From Granulosicoccus sp964352535 (GTDB taxonomy: Bacteria > Pseudomonadota > Gammaproteobacteria > Granulosicoccales > Granulosicoccaceae), in assembly GCA_964352535.1 (NCBI GenBank), contig CAYGSW010000278.1, forward strand, positions 1-7,391: a DNA stretch of 7,391 nt, in the 5' to 3' direction. Below, in pieces: positions 1-7,249 of this stretch; position 1 is the first letter of the stretch, and every line of letters starts with the position of its first letter. The notes beneath the pieces were generated by a model. The model was not told the DNA's origin. It did no database searches and saw nothing but the letters and a program-made list of their open reading frames with translations. Position numbers and translations under genes: made by a program.

Positions 1-3000
1 GGGCAACATCGGGTTCGTTGTAAAAGCGACGGGCATTCTCGATACCCGTACCATTGAGTTTTGCGATCACACCGCCGTCAACCAATTGGCCGCTGGAGTG
101 ATAGGGGGCAAAATCAAAACGCCACAGTTGACCACCCATGTCGCCAGCGTAAATCTGATCAGCAAATCCGTCAGCATTGACATCCAGGACGCGCACATTG
201 CCCGGAATGCTGTATTTCATGTCATTGAACTTCTTGTTGCCACTGGAATCACCCTGGCCCGACCAGAGCAGCTTGCCGTTCTTGGCGTTAACGATATACA
301 GGGCATTGCCTTTGCTGTCTGGGGTTTGAGATGCCACCAGATTCGCGCTGTTCGGGTCGTTGTTATCACTGTCATAGCCGCCACCAAAAATAAGCACGGT
401 CCTTTTCTTGCTGTTTCTCATTATTTTGGTGGCAACGGGCTTGGACCAGGTTTGCGCGAGGTTCTTGAAGCTCCCTTTGCCACCTTCAATCTTCCAAAGC
501 AGTTTGGGCTCGGTGCGTTTGGAGATATCGAAGGCGTAGTACAGGTTGCCACCGCGGCGCATGCCGACAAACAGATAAGCCTTCTCATTGCCGTCGACCA
601 TGACGTTGCCGTTCTTGTCATCGTGCCAGATCGTCAGATCACCATCTAGGCCGTAAGGGTGACGGGTGCTTTGCTGGTTCTCATAGAACTTGTCAACATT
701 TCCCAGTAATTCCTCTGGCATGAACGCAAACAGCTCGGTTCCGTTGACATGCTCAATGGCATGCAGTATGCCCTCATTGGTTGCCACGAATATCGTGGTG
801 TCAGTATCGGCACCATTTTCATAGTTGAGGATCACCGGCTGTGAATGCATGGGATCGCCCATGTGCAGTCGCGGATCATTGGTGCTGTTGTCAAGATCGC
901 TGTCAGCGATGTCGACACCTCGAGCCCACTTGAGCAGATCTTCCCTCTTTTGCTCGCGCGCTTCGCTGTCTGAGCCACTGATGGCCAGCACGTCTTCGGT
1001 TATCTTCTCGTTATCTTCATGCAGCTTGTAGTCGTCATTTTTTGCCAGCTCTGCACCACCATCCGGAATATCACCGATCACGGTATAGACGCGTCTATCG
1101 CCCTGACCATCGGGCCCGTTCAGCGAAATTTTGGCGGCCGCTCCGCCTTTTTCTACTGAGTTTCCATCGGTCACATTGCTCCAGTAACTTGTGGCTTTAC
1201 TGGAAAAATAGCCGGTATCTTCATCAATGACATTGTTCCCATCCTGATCAAGAATATCGACTTCGCTGTCCGAGTTCACCACCGCCTGGTAGCGTTTAAG
1301 GTTGCCTGCCCAGCTGGGTTTTGCATCCGGCTTGAACACGGCGAAGTAGATATCGTTGCGATGTGTCAGACGATTGAACTGATTTACCGTGGCTCCTGGA
1401 CCTACAAAACTGGTGTCCACCGCCAGTACATCACCCAGAATATCCTGAAACACAGATACCAGCTCGGCTGACGAATTAGCATCCCGGTAATCACCGCCAC
1501 CAGCGGTAGCGATGGATTCCAGAAAAGAGCTGCTGTTGTTGAATCCGATGGTATAGGTGCTGATGTTCTGTTTGCGTGAGGTCACAAGGTTGTGGTCTGT
1601 ATCGTTTAGCCACTGCGCAAGTTCAACACCGCACGCCTCGTTGCCCGAATTGACCTTGCACTGCGTTACGCCCGTAAGTGCCTTAACCTGATCCGCCGCG
1701 GTATTGCTGGTTGCATCACCATCTGACAGAAAAACCACATGACTGGTTTGACAGCTGTGTGCCAACGGAGAAATATAGGTAGCGTTACCTACGATCTTTT
1801 CATTGCGACAGTTATCACTCTCCAGATTGGCGTCTGTGCAGGTGATATCCCGAGTGACTGTGCCGCCACGATAGCTATTAGGATGTGACACGCGATGATA
1901 GCGATGCTTGTTATACGAAAAGCCGCGCTCTTTACCGTAGTTTACCGGTCCGCCGAGCATGTAGTTGGTGGCTTCCACATACGCTGACACAATAGGTGTG
2001 CCGCCGGTCGCACTCAGCTCATTGACTACTTGCTTCATGTCGTCACGTGCAGTCTTGAACACCGCTTGTGTGCTACTGGTTGCACCTGCATTGATGCGAA
2101 ATTCAACAATTAGTTTGGGTGCTTTTGCGCGGTTTGAGTTAAAGCTATTGAAGCTTCTGAAGTTGTTGTTATTGTGACCAGCTCCTCTGTTGAACTGAAA
2201 AGCGATATCATTACTGCTTTCCCAACCCGAACGATTGACGATTTGCTGTACCAGACTGGCAACGTCTGGTGTGTAGACATCGGTCCCTGATGTCCATGTG
2301 TCGTTTTCTGCGATATCCCACTGAACGCCACCACTGAGCAATGGCTGGTTGGCAATCCAGCCATTGTCGGCGACCAGTTCGGGCGCGCTGTTGCGGTTTT
2401 CAATATCGATTTCGATGGAGGCAGCCCCGGACAGCTCATAATAGGTGTTCAGTACAATGGTGGCTTTCTCGATAATGGCGCCCTGAGGAATGTTCAGATC
2501 CTGGAAACGCAGTCTGTTTCGAACAAGATAGTCGGAACTGAACCAGGCTTGTGGTATACGAATATCGGCACCGGTTGAATAGTTGGTTCCCCAACTGTAC
2601 TCAAATGCATCGTCAGTTGACTCCTTGACTTGCGAAACCGCTATCTGGCGGGTACATCCACGGTTCGCCGGAATGCTGCTTGAGTCATAACTGACTCGCA
2701 AAACCGCTGAGCGGCTGGCGTTTCCTCCGTTGTAGGCGTGTGCTGCCCGCTCTCCGGTACCCGACACCACGAAGCCCAGTGACTGGCCACCACACCAGTC
2801 AGAGCGATCCGTTATTTCCTGAACAACCGTGCGAAGATCGGGCGTTTCATAGATGTCACCTTTGCTCCAGTCCGTAGGTGTCCAGTTGACGCGGGCTGTG
2901 GTTTTGGGTAACTGCTCCAGATACTCGTTGGTGGTTCCTATGGCAGGTGCATCGGGTGCATCGTGACCGACGATCTGTAACTGTGTGTCTTCTTCATCAT

Positions 3001-3631
3001 TGCGCTCGGCTGTGAATTCAATGTGGGCGCTGGTTATTGTTGCGCCAGCCGGAATATCAATGTTCTTAAAACGCAGCCCAACCAGCTGACTGTTTCCGTC
3101 TTCTGTGCCCAGACTGAGTCTTACACCATTAGGTGTCATGATGCCAGAATCGACGAACTGCTCCATGTCATCGTTATTCTCGTCAATACGCGAAGAGATA
3201 GACAGAGTGCCACAGTTGTTGTTGGCACAGACGGTTTCGTCTATCGGTGTCATTGGATAGATGACAGAGCCGCCACTGTAGAACCCGTTGAATCGCATTA
3301 ATCCAACATTGATGTTGGATGAAGAGTCAAGAATATAGGTCAGGGCATTTTTCATTCTCTCGAGACGTGTGCCCGAATAGCCGCTGTCGGTGCCATTCAT
3401 TGAACCGGACGTGTCCAGCACGAACAGCACGTTGGGCGCTGTGTTCAGAGTCGGGTCAGCCTGGCCAAAGAAAATTTCAGTGTCGTCGGCGAACAGCGGT
3501 GTCATCGCTGAGGCAGTTAACAGGGCAACGGCCAAAGCTACGCCGGATCTTGTCAGATGTTGTGTTTTACGTAGCGTATCGGTAGTCGCAGGGATAAGTG
3601 CGCTGGCAAGCCTGGTTGTGCTAACTGACAT
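1..3631 (-). CDS. pilY1: PilY1-type pilus tip adhesin/assembly factor with a split vWA domain; C-terminus beyond the window
   Basis: The reading frame is open for 1210 codons from ATG 3631 to the window edge; I checked every triplet and found no stop. The start has AAGGTG seven bases upstream and an in-frame TGA three codons before it. Residues about 29-48 form a Sec-type signal peptide, likely cleaved after LFA. Residues 66-116 begin a vWA domain with the MIDAS motif DTSGS (73-77). Two related beta-rich modules occupy about 150-512. The vWA domain resumes at about 517-735 with GGTP (543-546) and SDGD (636-639). Family-typical PilY1 segments follow: LLKWARGVD (899-907), HMGDPMHSQP (923-932), GMRRGG (1023-1028), QTWSKP (1060-1065). 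The C-terminal beta-propeller carries a Ca2+-loop-like DVNADGFAD (1150-1158). No RGD is present in the visible part. In Pseudomonas, PilY1 sits at the pilus tip, primes assembly with the minor pilins, and binds calcium to control retraction. The family assignment is firm; adhesion targets are unknown. Confidence 0.97.
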   Translation of the reverse strand, partial: MSVSTTRLASALIPATTDTLRKTQHLTRSGVALAVALLTASAMTPLFADDTEIFFGQADPTLNTAPNVLFVLDTSGSMNGTDSGYSGTRLERMKNALTYILDSSSNINVGLMRFNGFYSGGSVIYPMTPIDETVCANNNCGTLSISSRIDENNDDMEQFVDSGIMTPNGVRLSLGTEDGNSQLVGLRFKNIDIPAGATITSAHIEFTAERNDEEDTQLQIVGHDAPDAPAIGTTNEYLEQLPKTTARVNWTPTDWSKGDIYETPDLRTVVQEITDRSDWCGGQSLGFVVSGTGERAAHAYNGGNASRSAVLRVSYDSSSIPANRGCTRQIAVSQVKESTDDAFEYSWGTNYSTGADIRIPQAWFSSDYLVRNRLRFQDLNIPQGAIIEKATIVLNTYYELSGAASIEIDIENRNSAPELVADNGWIANQPLLSGGVQWDIAENDTWTSGTDVYTPDVASLVQQIVNRSGWESSNDIAFQFNRGAGHNNNNFRSFNSFNSNRAKAPKLIVEFRINAGATSSTQAVFKTARDDMKQVVNELSATGGTPIVSAYVEATNYMLGGPVNYGKERGFSYNKHRYHRVSHPNSYRGGTVTRDITCTDANLESDNCRNEKIVGNATYISPLAHSCQTSHVVFLSDGDATSNTAADQVKALTGVTQCKVNSGNEACGVELAQWLNDTDHNLVTSRKQNISTYTIGFNNSSSFLESIATAGGGDYRDANSSAELVSVFQDILGDVLAVDTSFVGPGATVNQFNRLTHRNDIYFAVFKPDAKPSWAGNLKRYQAVVNSDSEVDILDQDGNNVIDEDTGYFSSKATSYWSNVTDGNSVEKGGAAAKISLNGPDGQGDRRVYTVIGDIPDGGAELAKNDDYKLHEDNEKITEDVLAISGSDSEAREQKREDLLKWARGVDIADSDLDNSTNDPRLHMGDPMHSQPVILNYENGADTDTTIFVATNEGILHAIEHVNGTELFAFMPEELLGNVDKFYENQQSTRHPYGLDGDLTIWHDDKNGNVMVDGNEKAYLFVGMRRGGNLYYAFDISKRTEPKLLWKIEGGKGSFKNLAQTWSKPVATKIMRNSKKRTVLIFGGGYDSDNNDPNSANLVASQTPDSKGNALYIVNAKNGKLLWSGQGDSSGNKKFNDMKYSIPGNVRVLDVNADGFADQIYAGDMGGQLWRFDFAPYHSSGQLVDGGVIAKLNGTGIENARRFYNEPDVA
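158..184 (-). other. Calcium-binding-type loop in the PilY1 beta-propeller
   Basis: These nine codons encode DVNADGFAD (residues 1150-1158), a DxNxDGxxD loop followed by QIYAGDMGGQLWRFD. PilY1 proteins of Pseudomonas and Neisseria PilC have a calcium loop of this kind in the C-terminal propeller, where calcium occupancy sets pilus extension versus retraction. All acidic ligands are present here, so calcium binding is a fair inference. Confidence 0.8.
1427..2083 (-). other. PilY1 vWA domain, second segment (remaining MIDAS loops)
   Basis: Residues about 517-735 resume the vWA fold. A helix with ARDDMKQVVNEL leads to the loop ATGGTP, whose threonine (T545) fits the second MIDAS loop. The strand HVVFLSDGDA follows, whose D637 fits the third loop. 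The closing strand STYTIGFN and the final helix (SAELVSVFQDIL) complete the domain. Cysteines at 598, 608, 627, 658 and 667 lie in this segment and could form disulfides in the periplasm. Confidence 0.88.
2096..3184 (-). repeat. Tandem duplicated beta-rich modules inserted inside the PilY1 vWA domain
   Basis: Two protein-level repeats lie back to back within pilY1. Module 1 spans residues about 150-316 (nt 2684-3184) and module 2 about 326-512 (nt 2096-2656). Anchor segments align without gaps: LRFKNIDIPAGATITSAHIEF (186-206, shown here in summary form L-R-F...I-P.G-A.I..A.I) matches 374-394 at 10 of 21 positions. The segment TPDLRTVVQEITDRSDW (263-279) matches TPDVASLVQQIVNRSGW (454-470) at 9 of 17. 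The distance between the two anchors is 77 residues in module 1 and 80 in module 2. The pattern 'LRF..I.IP.GA.I..A.I.F' resembles DNRLRE/CBM96-like beta-sandwich modules found in surface proteins of marine bacteria; that likeness is from memory, not from a search. Module 2 has an Asn-rich stretch near 486-500. Confidence 0.8.
3284..3436 (-). other. PilY1 vWA domain, first segment (MIDAS DxSxS)
   Basis: Residues about 66-116 hold the hydrophobic strand NVLFVLD followed by TSGSM, giving the metal-coordinating D73, S75 and S77. After it come a helix with RLERMKNALTYIL and the strand INVGLMRFN. This is the first half of a Rossmann-like vWA fold. The rest of the domain appears only after a gap of about 400 residues. 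Confidence 0.9.
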
Positions 3632-3799
3632 CGGTGTTCACCTTGTTGCTGTAGTGGTAAAACGTTCGGGTCATGACCGTAAAAATTCGTGTGTGTGCTG
3701 TACTGCCAACCTAAGCCATTGACATAAAATCCATTGCTGGCTTTTCATGCAAGCTGAAAATCCTGTTTTTCTCATGGGCTTGGCCGTTCTGCTCAGTGT
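3632..3799. other. 168-bp gap between pilX and pilY1 without a recognisable gene
   Basis: This is the only sizeable gap in a block whose other junctions overlap. It holds a 10-bp palindrome GGTCATGACC (3669-3678) and a weak 6-bp inverted repeat TTTTCA/TGAAAA (3742-3760, 7-base loop). Neither is followed by a convincing T-run in the direction of transcription. I see no strong sigma-70 promoter for pilY1. The pilX reading frame stays open for about 43 codons after its TGA, but the product does not clearly resemble a pilin tail. Confidence 0.6.
3639..3644 (-). promoter_or_regulatory. Ribosome binding site of pilY1
   Basis: AAGGTG lies seven bases before ATG 3631. An in-frame TGA at 3640-3638 rules out any longer N-terminus, so this site fixes the start. 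Confidence 0.75.
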
Positions 3800-4279
3800 T
3801 CAGTTTGCGGGTGCTATGCGAAATGCGCCTTGTTCCACGGTGGACTGTGAGCGTACTGCCGGAATGGCACTGACACCGCTGGCGATGTACAGCAAGCCCT
3901 CGAACCCCTGGGTACCTACGCCTGCTGACCATCCAGTCGCCAGCGTGTCTCCCACATACTCCAGCGTGGAGCGTGACTGCATGCCAATGTTTTTATTCAC
4001 CTCATCAAGCTCCAGAACCAGCTCGTTATTCTTGCCTTGCTGGTAGGCACGGGTAAGATGCGCAGGAATGTTGAGCGCCAGATCGGCTGCCGACTCTGCA
4101 GCCTGAAACGTCGTGGACGTCTGAATGGCATTGACCGTCATGCGTTTTTCCAGTGTGGATCCGCGCATCGCTGAAACGCCCATCAGTGAGAGCATGAAAA
4201 TCATGACCATCGCAATCATCAGCGCGCTGCCTCTCTGGCAATAGCTGACGGCAGGTCGATTGTGGATTGGCTTATTCAT
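3800..4279 (-). CDS. pilX: PilX-type minor pilin
   Basis: This 159-residue protein has a class III leader, QRG^SALMIA, with predicted PilD cleavage after G17. A long hydrophobic helix follows (about 19-38). The sequence MRGSTLEKRMTVN and the AAES motif at 60-63 are typical of PilX. Position +5 of the mature protein is isoleucine, not the usual glutamate; the tip pseudopilin GspK of type II secretion also lacks it, which would suit a tip location. The ATG overlaps the pilW stop by one base (TGATG) with no clear ribosome site, so translation is probably coupled to pilW. In Pseudomonas PilX joins PilV/PilW/FimU/PilE and links to PilY1. The protein ends at FRIAPAN, where PilX proteins as I recall them continue for some tens of residues, so it may be C-terminally shortened. 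Confidence 0.88.
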   Translation of the reverse strand: MNKPIHNRPAVSYCQRGSALMIAMVMIFMLSLMGVSAMRGSTLEKRMTVNAIQTSTTFQAAESAADLALNIPAHLTRAYQQGKNNELVLELDEVNKNIGMQSRSTLEYVGDTLATGWSAGVGTQGFEGLLYIASGVSAIPAVRSQSTVEQGAFRIAPAN

Positions 4280-5445
4280 CAGTTGTCTGTAGCAGTAGGG
4301 CGACGGTTTCTGACTTTGACCGTAGTGTTGAACGCCAGTCTGAAACGCTCGTCACCAGCGTGCGTGCGGGCTGATGAGGTTGCGCCAGACTTCTTCGGTT
4401 CGATAGCATGACCTGCAAGTACGTAGGTGTTTGTATCTTCAGTGTCTGAGATCCTGTCGTAGGAGTTCATGAGCAAGCCAATGCGTATAGTCTCCACTTG
4501 CGTTGCATCAAATCGTGCATCATTCGGATCAACATAGACAAGGCTATCGTTGCCGGTGCGCAAACCGAAAGAGATGCGCATGTCTTCGATGCCTTGAATA
4601 AGCTCTGTCGGTGGGTTCACGTTTAAATCACCGTACGGTAATGACTGTTGATACAAGGCGGTAATTTCATCCCCATGGGAGTTCTTGTTTCCTGTGTTGC
4701 CCACGTAGTAGACGTTTGAAACAAAGCGCATCACCTGGGTGACTCTTAAGGAATCTACACCCCCGTATTCGGTACTCAAAGCTCCACTGGTATTGTCCGG
4801 TGCAGCGTGCGAGAGTTCGGCGCGAGTGTCCGTCTGGCTCAGCGCGCTGACTCTGAAAATGTCGGCAAACGAGCAGTTACTGATCAGCGCGTAGTCGCCT
4901 TTCTTGATATCGAACGGTCTACTGCTGACGCCTGCAGTGATATCCACCACGATCGGCGCACTGCGGTCGGCGATACCACCTGTACCGACCAGTTGCGCCA
5001 ATGGAAAGGTGGACGGATGTCCGAACTGCAGTGTGAGTGCGTGTGTACCGGGCAATGCCGGGTGGTTGGCTGTGTTAAAGCCCAGAGGAGGACTGGGTGA
5101 CCAGCTGTTACCTTCTGAAATAACGGATGCTACTGCCGCACTGGCGTGATAGTCGTCGGTCGGTTTGGCTGCTGCCAGAATGGCTGCGGGTGCCCGATTG
5201 ATATCCACACAGCCCTGAAAGCCTGACATGCGAATGTCACTGGCGAGCTTGTCTATCGCAAAGCGTGCATTTTCCTGAAGATTGGCCATGGACGTGTTCA
5301 GCTCACTGCTGCGTTTATTACCGACAAACACAGTGATCATCCCGGATATGAGAATCAGCCCAATGGTTGAGGCAAGCAACAATTCAACCAGAGAGAACCC
5401 ATGTGATTTCAATGGGTATGGTGATGTCTTGCTATTCAGATTCAC
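4279..5445 (-). CDS. pilW: PilW-type minor pilin
   Basis: I chose GTG 5445, giving 388 residues, because GGAGGA sits six bases upstream and the GTGA overlap with the pilV stop is typical of coupled genes. The frame extends upstream to 5517, but that would place the leader about 40 residues in. The leader SHG^FSLVELL has cleavage after G16 and Glu at +5, followed by a hydrophobic helix (17-41). PilW hallmarks are LQENARFAIDKLASDIRMSG (56-75), a cysteine pair C79 and C191, GIEDMRISFGL (285-295), and a C-terminal RFRLAFNTTVKVRNR (367-381). PilW is an inner-membrane minor pilin of the priming complex that helps recruit PilY1 and PilX. Some homologues are shorter, but nothing here looks broken. 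Confidence 0.94.
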   Translation of the reverse strand: MNLNSKTSPYPLKSHGFSLVELLLASTIGLILISGMITVFVGNKRSSELNTSMANLQENARFAIDKLASDIRMSGFQGCVDINRAPAAILAAAKPTDDYHASAAVASVISEGNSWSPSPPLGFNTANHPALPGTHALTLQFGHPSTFPLAQLVGTGGIADRSAPIVVDITAGVSSRPFDIKKGDYALISNCSFADIFRVSALSQTDTRAELSHAAPDNTSGALSTEYGGVDSLRVTQVMRFVSNVYYVGNTGNKNSHGDEITALYQQSLPYGDLNVNPPTELIQGIEDMRISFGLRTGNDSLVYVDPNDARFDATQVETIRIGLLMNSYDRISDTEDTNTYVLAGHAIEPKKSGATSSARTHAGDERFRLAFNTTVKVRNRRPTATDN

Positions 5446-5984
5446 TGGTCTTCCTCCAGAGCGAACTGAATTCTGAAGCTTTGCTGGTTGTCTGCACCAC
5501 CAACGACTTCGTTCCAACTCATGACAACGGCATACACACCGTTGCCTACATCCTCTATGGAACCGCTGGCGGGTGTCGTCTCAGAGCCTGGTAGCGCTGC
5601 TACAAATCCGGTTTGCGTGCTTAGCGGATACAGGCTTGTACTCCAGTCATAGAGATCCTGGTTTGCGATAGCCTGTGGCTGACAGGGATTTACGCCGCAT
5701 TGTGGGTTTTGCGCATCGCTGGAGGTTGATCTGCCTGTGTAGTGTCCCTCGGCAACACCGCGAACATTGCTGCGCATGCGATCAATCATGTCACTTGCAA
5801 GAAAGTAGGCTTGGGACTGGTAGTAGGCACTCTGGCTGAAGCGCATGCCTTCTACCTGCATTTTTGCCGCAGCCAGAAAGCCCACGGAGATCAATACCAC
5901 GGCGATCATGATTTCGATCAGGCCCAATCCTGACTGGTGTTGATATACACGCGCAGCCATGCTTGTCTTGTGCATGGCGCTCAT
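5442..5984 (-). CDS. pilV: PilV-type minor pilin
   Basis: This 180-residue protein has the leader HQSG^LGLIEIMIAVVLISVG, cleaved after G19 with Glu at +5. The hydrophobic helix runs from about 20 to 41. The segment AYFLASDMIDRMRSN (59-73) is characteristic of PilV. The region CGVNPCQPQAIANQDLYDW has the cysteine pair and 'A..D...W' pattern seen in the family. The ATG overlaps the fimT stop by four bases (ATGA), and no good Shine-Dalgarno is visible, so translation is likely coupled to fimT. A second ATG three codons later (5975) is possible. PilV is one of the core minor pilins that prime pilus assembly and end up beneath PilY1 at the tip. Confidence 0.95.
   Translation of the reverse strand: MSAMHKTSMAARVYQHQSGLGLIEIMIAVVLISVGFLAAAKMQVEGMRFSQSAYYQSQAYFLASDMIDRMRSNVRGVAEGHYTGRSTSSDAQNPQCGVNPCQPQAIANQDLYDWSTSLYPLSTQTGFVAALPGSETTPASGSIEDVGNGVYAVVMSWNEVVGGADNQQSFRIQFALEEDQ
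5452..5457 (-). promoter_or_regulatory. Ribosome binding site that decides the pilW start
   Basis: GGAGGA lies six bases before GTG 5445, inside the 3' end of pilV. It is the strongest Shine-Dalgarno sequence among the overlapping genes. It supports the GTG start over the upstream in-frame codon at 5517. Confidence 0.82.
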
Positions 5985-6631
5985 GCGTCAGCCGGTTCAC
6001 CGCAATGGGTGCTTATTGGTTGATTGAATACATCTCTGGGCGAGTCTGCGCCTGCGGTTACGCGGCCGCGGCGTATGTCACCGGTAAGTATAAGGTTGAT
6101 GGCACGTGAAGCCTTCGGGCCTCGATCGGCATCGCAAATAACAAACGTGCCACTGTTCCAGAGCGTTCCACCGTCTTGCAGATAGCGTACAAACGAGACT
6201 TCGGTGGCATCGGCTGCGGTGTTGTTTGCCGAGCTTATGGCCTTGATGACGTTGTCTCCTGAGATAGCTGTCTCACTGCTGAGAATGATGTCGTTGGCAT
6301 CTATAAAAGCGTCAAGCTCTCCGGATACCGTTGTATTGTCAACAAATACAATCCAGCCGTTACCCCAGTCGTTCTTGGTTCCGCACTGTAATGAGTCAAC
6401 TGTCTTGCGCGGGCATACGGTGACCTCGCCGGGACCTTTCACAGCTTCTGAACGTGCCAGATACAACGAACCGACCATGGCGTTATGCTGGGAACTTATA
6501 CGGCTCTCTTTGATAACCTCGACAAAGCTTGGCACGCCGATTCCCAGCAAAATGCCAGCGACCGAGACGGCCACGAGTAGCTCTATCAGGGTAAAGCCTG
6601 AGGTTATATGCTGACGACGCAGGTTCTCCAT
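5981..6631 (-). CDS. fimT: GspH/FimT-family minor pilin (FimT/FimU position)
   Basis: From ATG 6631 the protein has 216 residues; a GTG at 6649 would add six, and neither start has a clear ribosome site. I prefer the ATG because it gives a short leader, MENLRRQHITSG^FTLIELL, with Glu at +5. The hydrophobic helix is followed by RSEAVK, typical of the family. The GspH/FimT core then shows WGNGWIVFVD, an Asp-rich ELDAFIDANDIIL, and late in the protein GTFVICDADRG and RAINLILTGDIRRGR. Gene order (first of the fused block, before pilV) matches fimU of Pseudomonas. The FimU/FimT-type pilin connects the tip complex to the major pilin; some FimT proteins also bind DNA in natural transformation, but I see no specific evidence for that here. 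Confidence 0.92.
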   Translation of the reverse strand: MENLRRQHITSGFTLIELLVAVSVAGILLGIGVPSFVEVIKESRISSQHNAMVGSLYLARSEAVKGPGEVTVCPRKTVDSLQCGTKNDWGNGWIVFVDNTTVSGELDAFIDANDIILSSETAISGDNVIKAISSANNTAADATEVSFVRYLQDGGTLWNSGTFVICDADRGPKASRAINLILTGDIRRGRVTAGADSPRDVFNQPISTHCGEPADA

Positions 6632-6753
6632 AACCAAGGTAGCGGCCACGTCGGGGTTAAATTGAACCTGACAATACTGACTAAGTCAGTACAATACCTT
6701 GGGGTAATCGAGCCCTGGTTAGCGATTTTACAAGACAACCGTGTGTTCAATAC
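6632..6753. other. Spacer between pilE and fimT
   Basis: The spacer of about 120 bp separates pilE from the overlapping fimT-pilV-pilW-pilX block. It contains a perfect inverted repeat (6675-6691, listed separately). I find no hairpin with a T-run after pilE and no good -35/-10 pair before fimT. Whether fimT is read through from pilE or has its own promoter cannot be settled from the sequence. Confidence 0.55.
6675..6691. repeat. Perfect 7-bp inverted repeat upstream of fimT
   Basis: TACTGAC-TAA-GTCAGTA is a perfect dyad with a three-base centre, 43 bases upstream of the fimT ATG. A further CTGAC lies next to it at 6668-6672. No T-run follows on either strand, so a terminator is unlikely. 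Its size and place suit a dimeric regulator site, but I do not recognise the consensus. Confidence 0.6.
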
Positions 6754-7176
6754 TCAGCTTGGCCAACAGTTCTTGGTTGCAGCAGGCGTGCGAATATCCT
6801 GATGGTTAAGCGTCATCTCCTTGCAATCGGTGTCGTTAGCCTGAGCACCGACGCCTGTGGCCTTGATAACGAAGCTAGTTGCATTCCGTTCGGCCAGTGA
6901 CAGGGTGTAGTGGCCCTCAGGGGATGTGGTGCTGCTCAGACTGCAGCTGGCATAGGAATAGCTGGTCGATTTGCAGCGTTCCATATTCTGGACCTCCTGC
7001 AACAAGGCCAGGTGACCATCAGCACGGCGCGCTTTGGTGACGTATTCGCCATATTGTGGATAGGCGATGGCAGCAAGTATGCCAATAATTGAAACCACGA
7101 TGAGCACTTCAATAAGAGTAAAACCACGCTGTGCCTTCTCGATTTGCTGGGCTGCAAGTGGGTAGAAAGGGGGCAT
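6754..7176 (-). CDS. pilE: PilE-type minor pilin
   Basis: From ATG 7176 the protein has 140 residues. GGAG lies six bases before this ATG. The leader ends AQRG^FTLIEVL with cleavage after G18 and Glu at +5, giving a mature pilin of 122 residues. The N-terminal helix (FTLIEVLIVVSIIGILAAIA) is followed by YPQYGEYVTKARRADGHLAL, typical of the PilE minor pilin. Cysteines in MERC, YASCSL, DTDC and the closing NCW could pair, and the CW end is a PilE signature. Its short length and company argue for a minor, not the major, pilin, though a major pilin cannot be fully excluded. In the Pseudomonas cluster pilE follows pilY1; here it comes first. Confidence 0.9.
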   Translation of the reverse strand: MPPFYPLAAQQIEKAQRGFTLIEVLIVVSIIGILAAIAYPQYGEYVTKARRADGHLALLQEVQNMERCKSTSYSYASCSLSSTTSPEGHYTLSLAERNATSFVIKATGVGAQANDTDCKEMTLNHQDIRTPAATKNCWPS

Positions 7177-7182
7177 CAAAAA

Positions 7183-7187
7183 CTCCG
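7183..7187 (-). promoter_or_regulatory. Ribosome binding site of pilE
   Basis: CGGAG ends six bases before ATG 7176. This supports the ATG over the adjacent TTG at 7179. Confidence 0.7.
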
Positions 7188-7249
7188 GCCTTGTTCAAAG
7201 GCAATCTGTAGCAGTGCGATCTATGCTTTGTATCGTCTCCAATCGGGTA

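Noticed and set aside
86..649. Plus-strand open frame of 187 codons
   Set aside because: It is the exact codon-aligned antisense of pilY1, which shows clear family motifs throughout. The plus-strand product has no recognisable domain.
911..922. RGVD (residues 904-907) as an integrin-binding RGD motif in PilY1
   Set aside because: The sequence is RGV, not RGD, and it lies in a segment (W.RG.D) conserved in PilY1 proteins for structural reasons.
1223..1258. Second calcium loop at DILDQDGNNVID (792-803)
   Set aside because: When aligned on the glycine, the first ligand position is Ile and the last is not acidic, so it is not a proper EF-hand loop. The segment matches a conserved PilY1 stretch without needing calcium.
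3742..3760. TTTTCA/TGAAAA hairpin as a terminator after pilX
   Set aside because: The stem is only six mostly A-T pairs, with no T-run downstream in the direction of transcription.
3711..3932. Minus-strand frame of 73 codons spanning the pilX end and the gap
   Set aside because: It overlaps pilX out of frame, has an Arg/His-rich composition typical of a shadow frame, and lacks a ribosome site.
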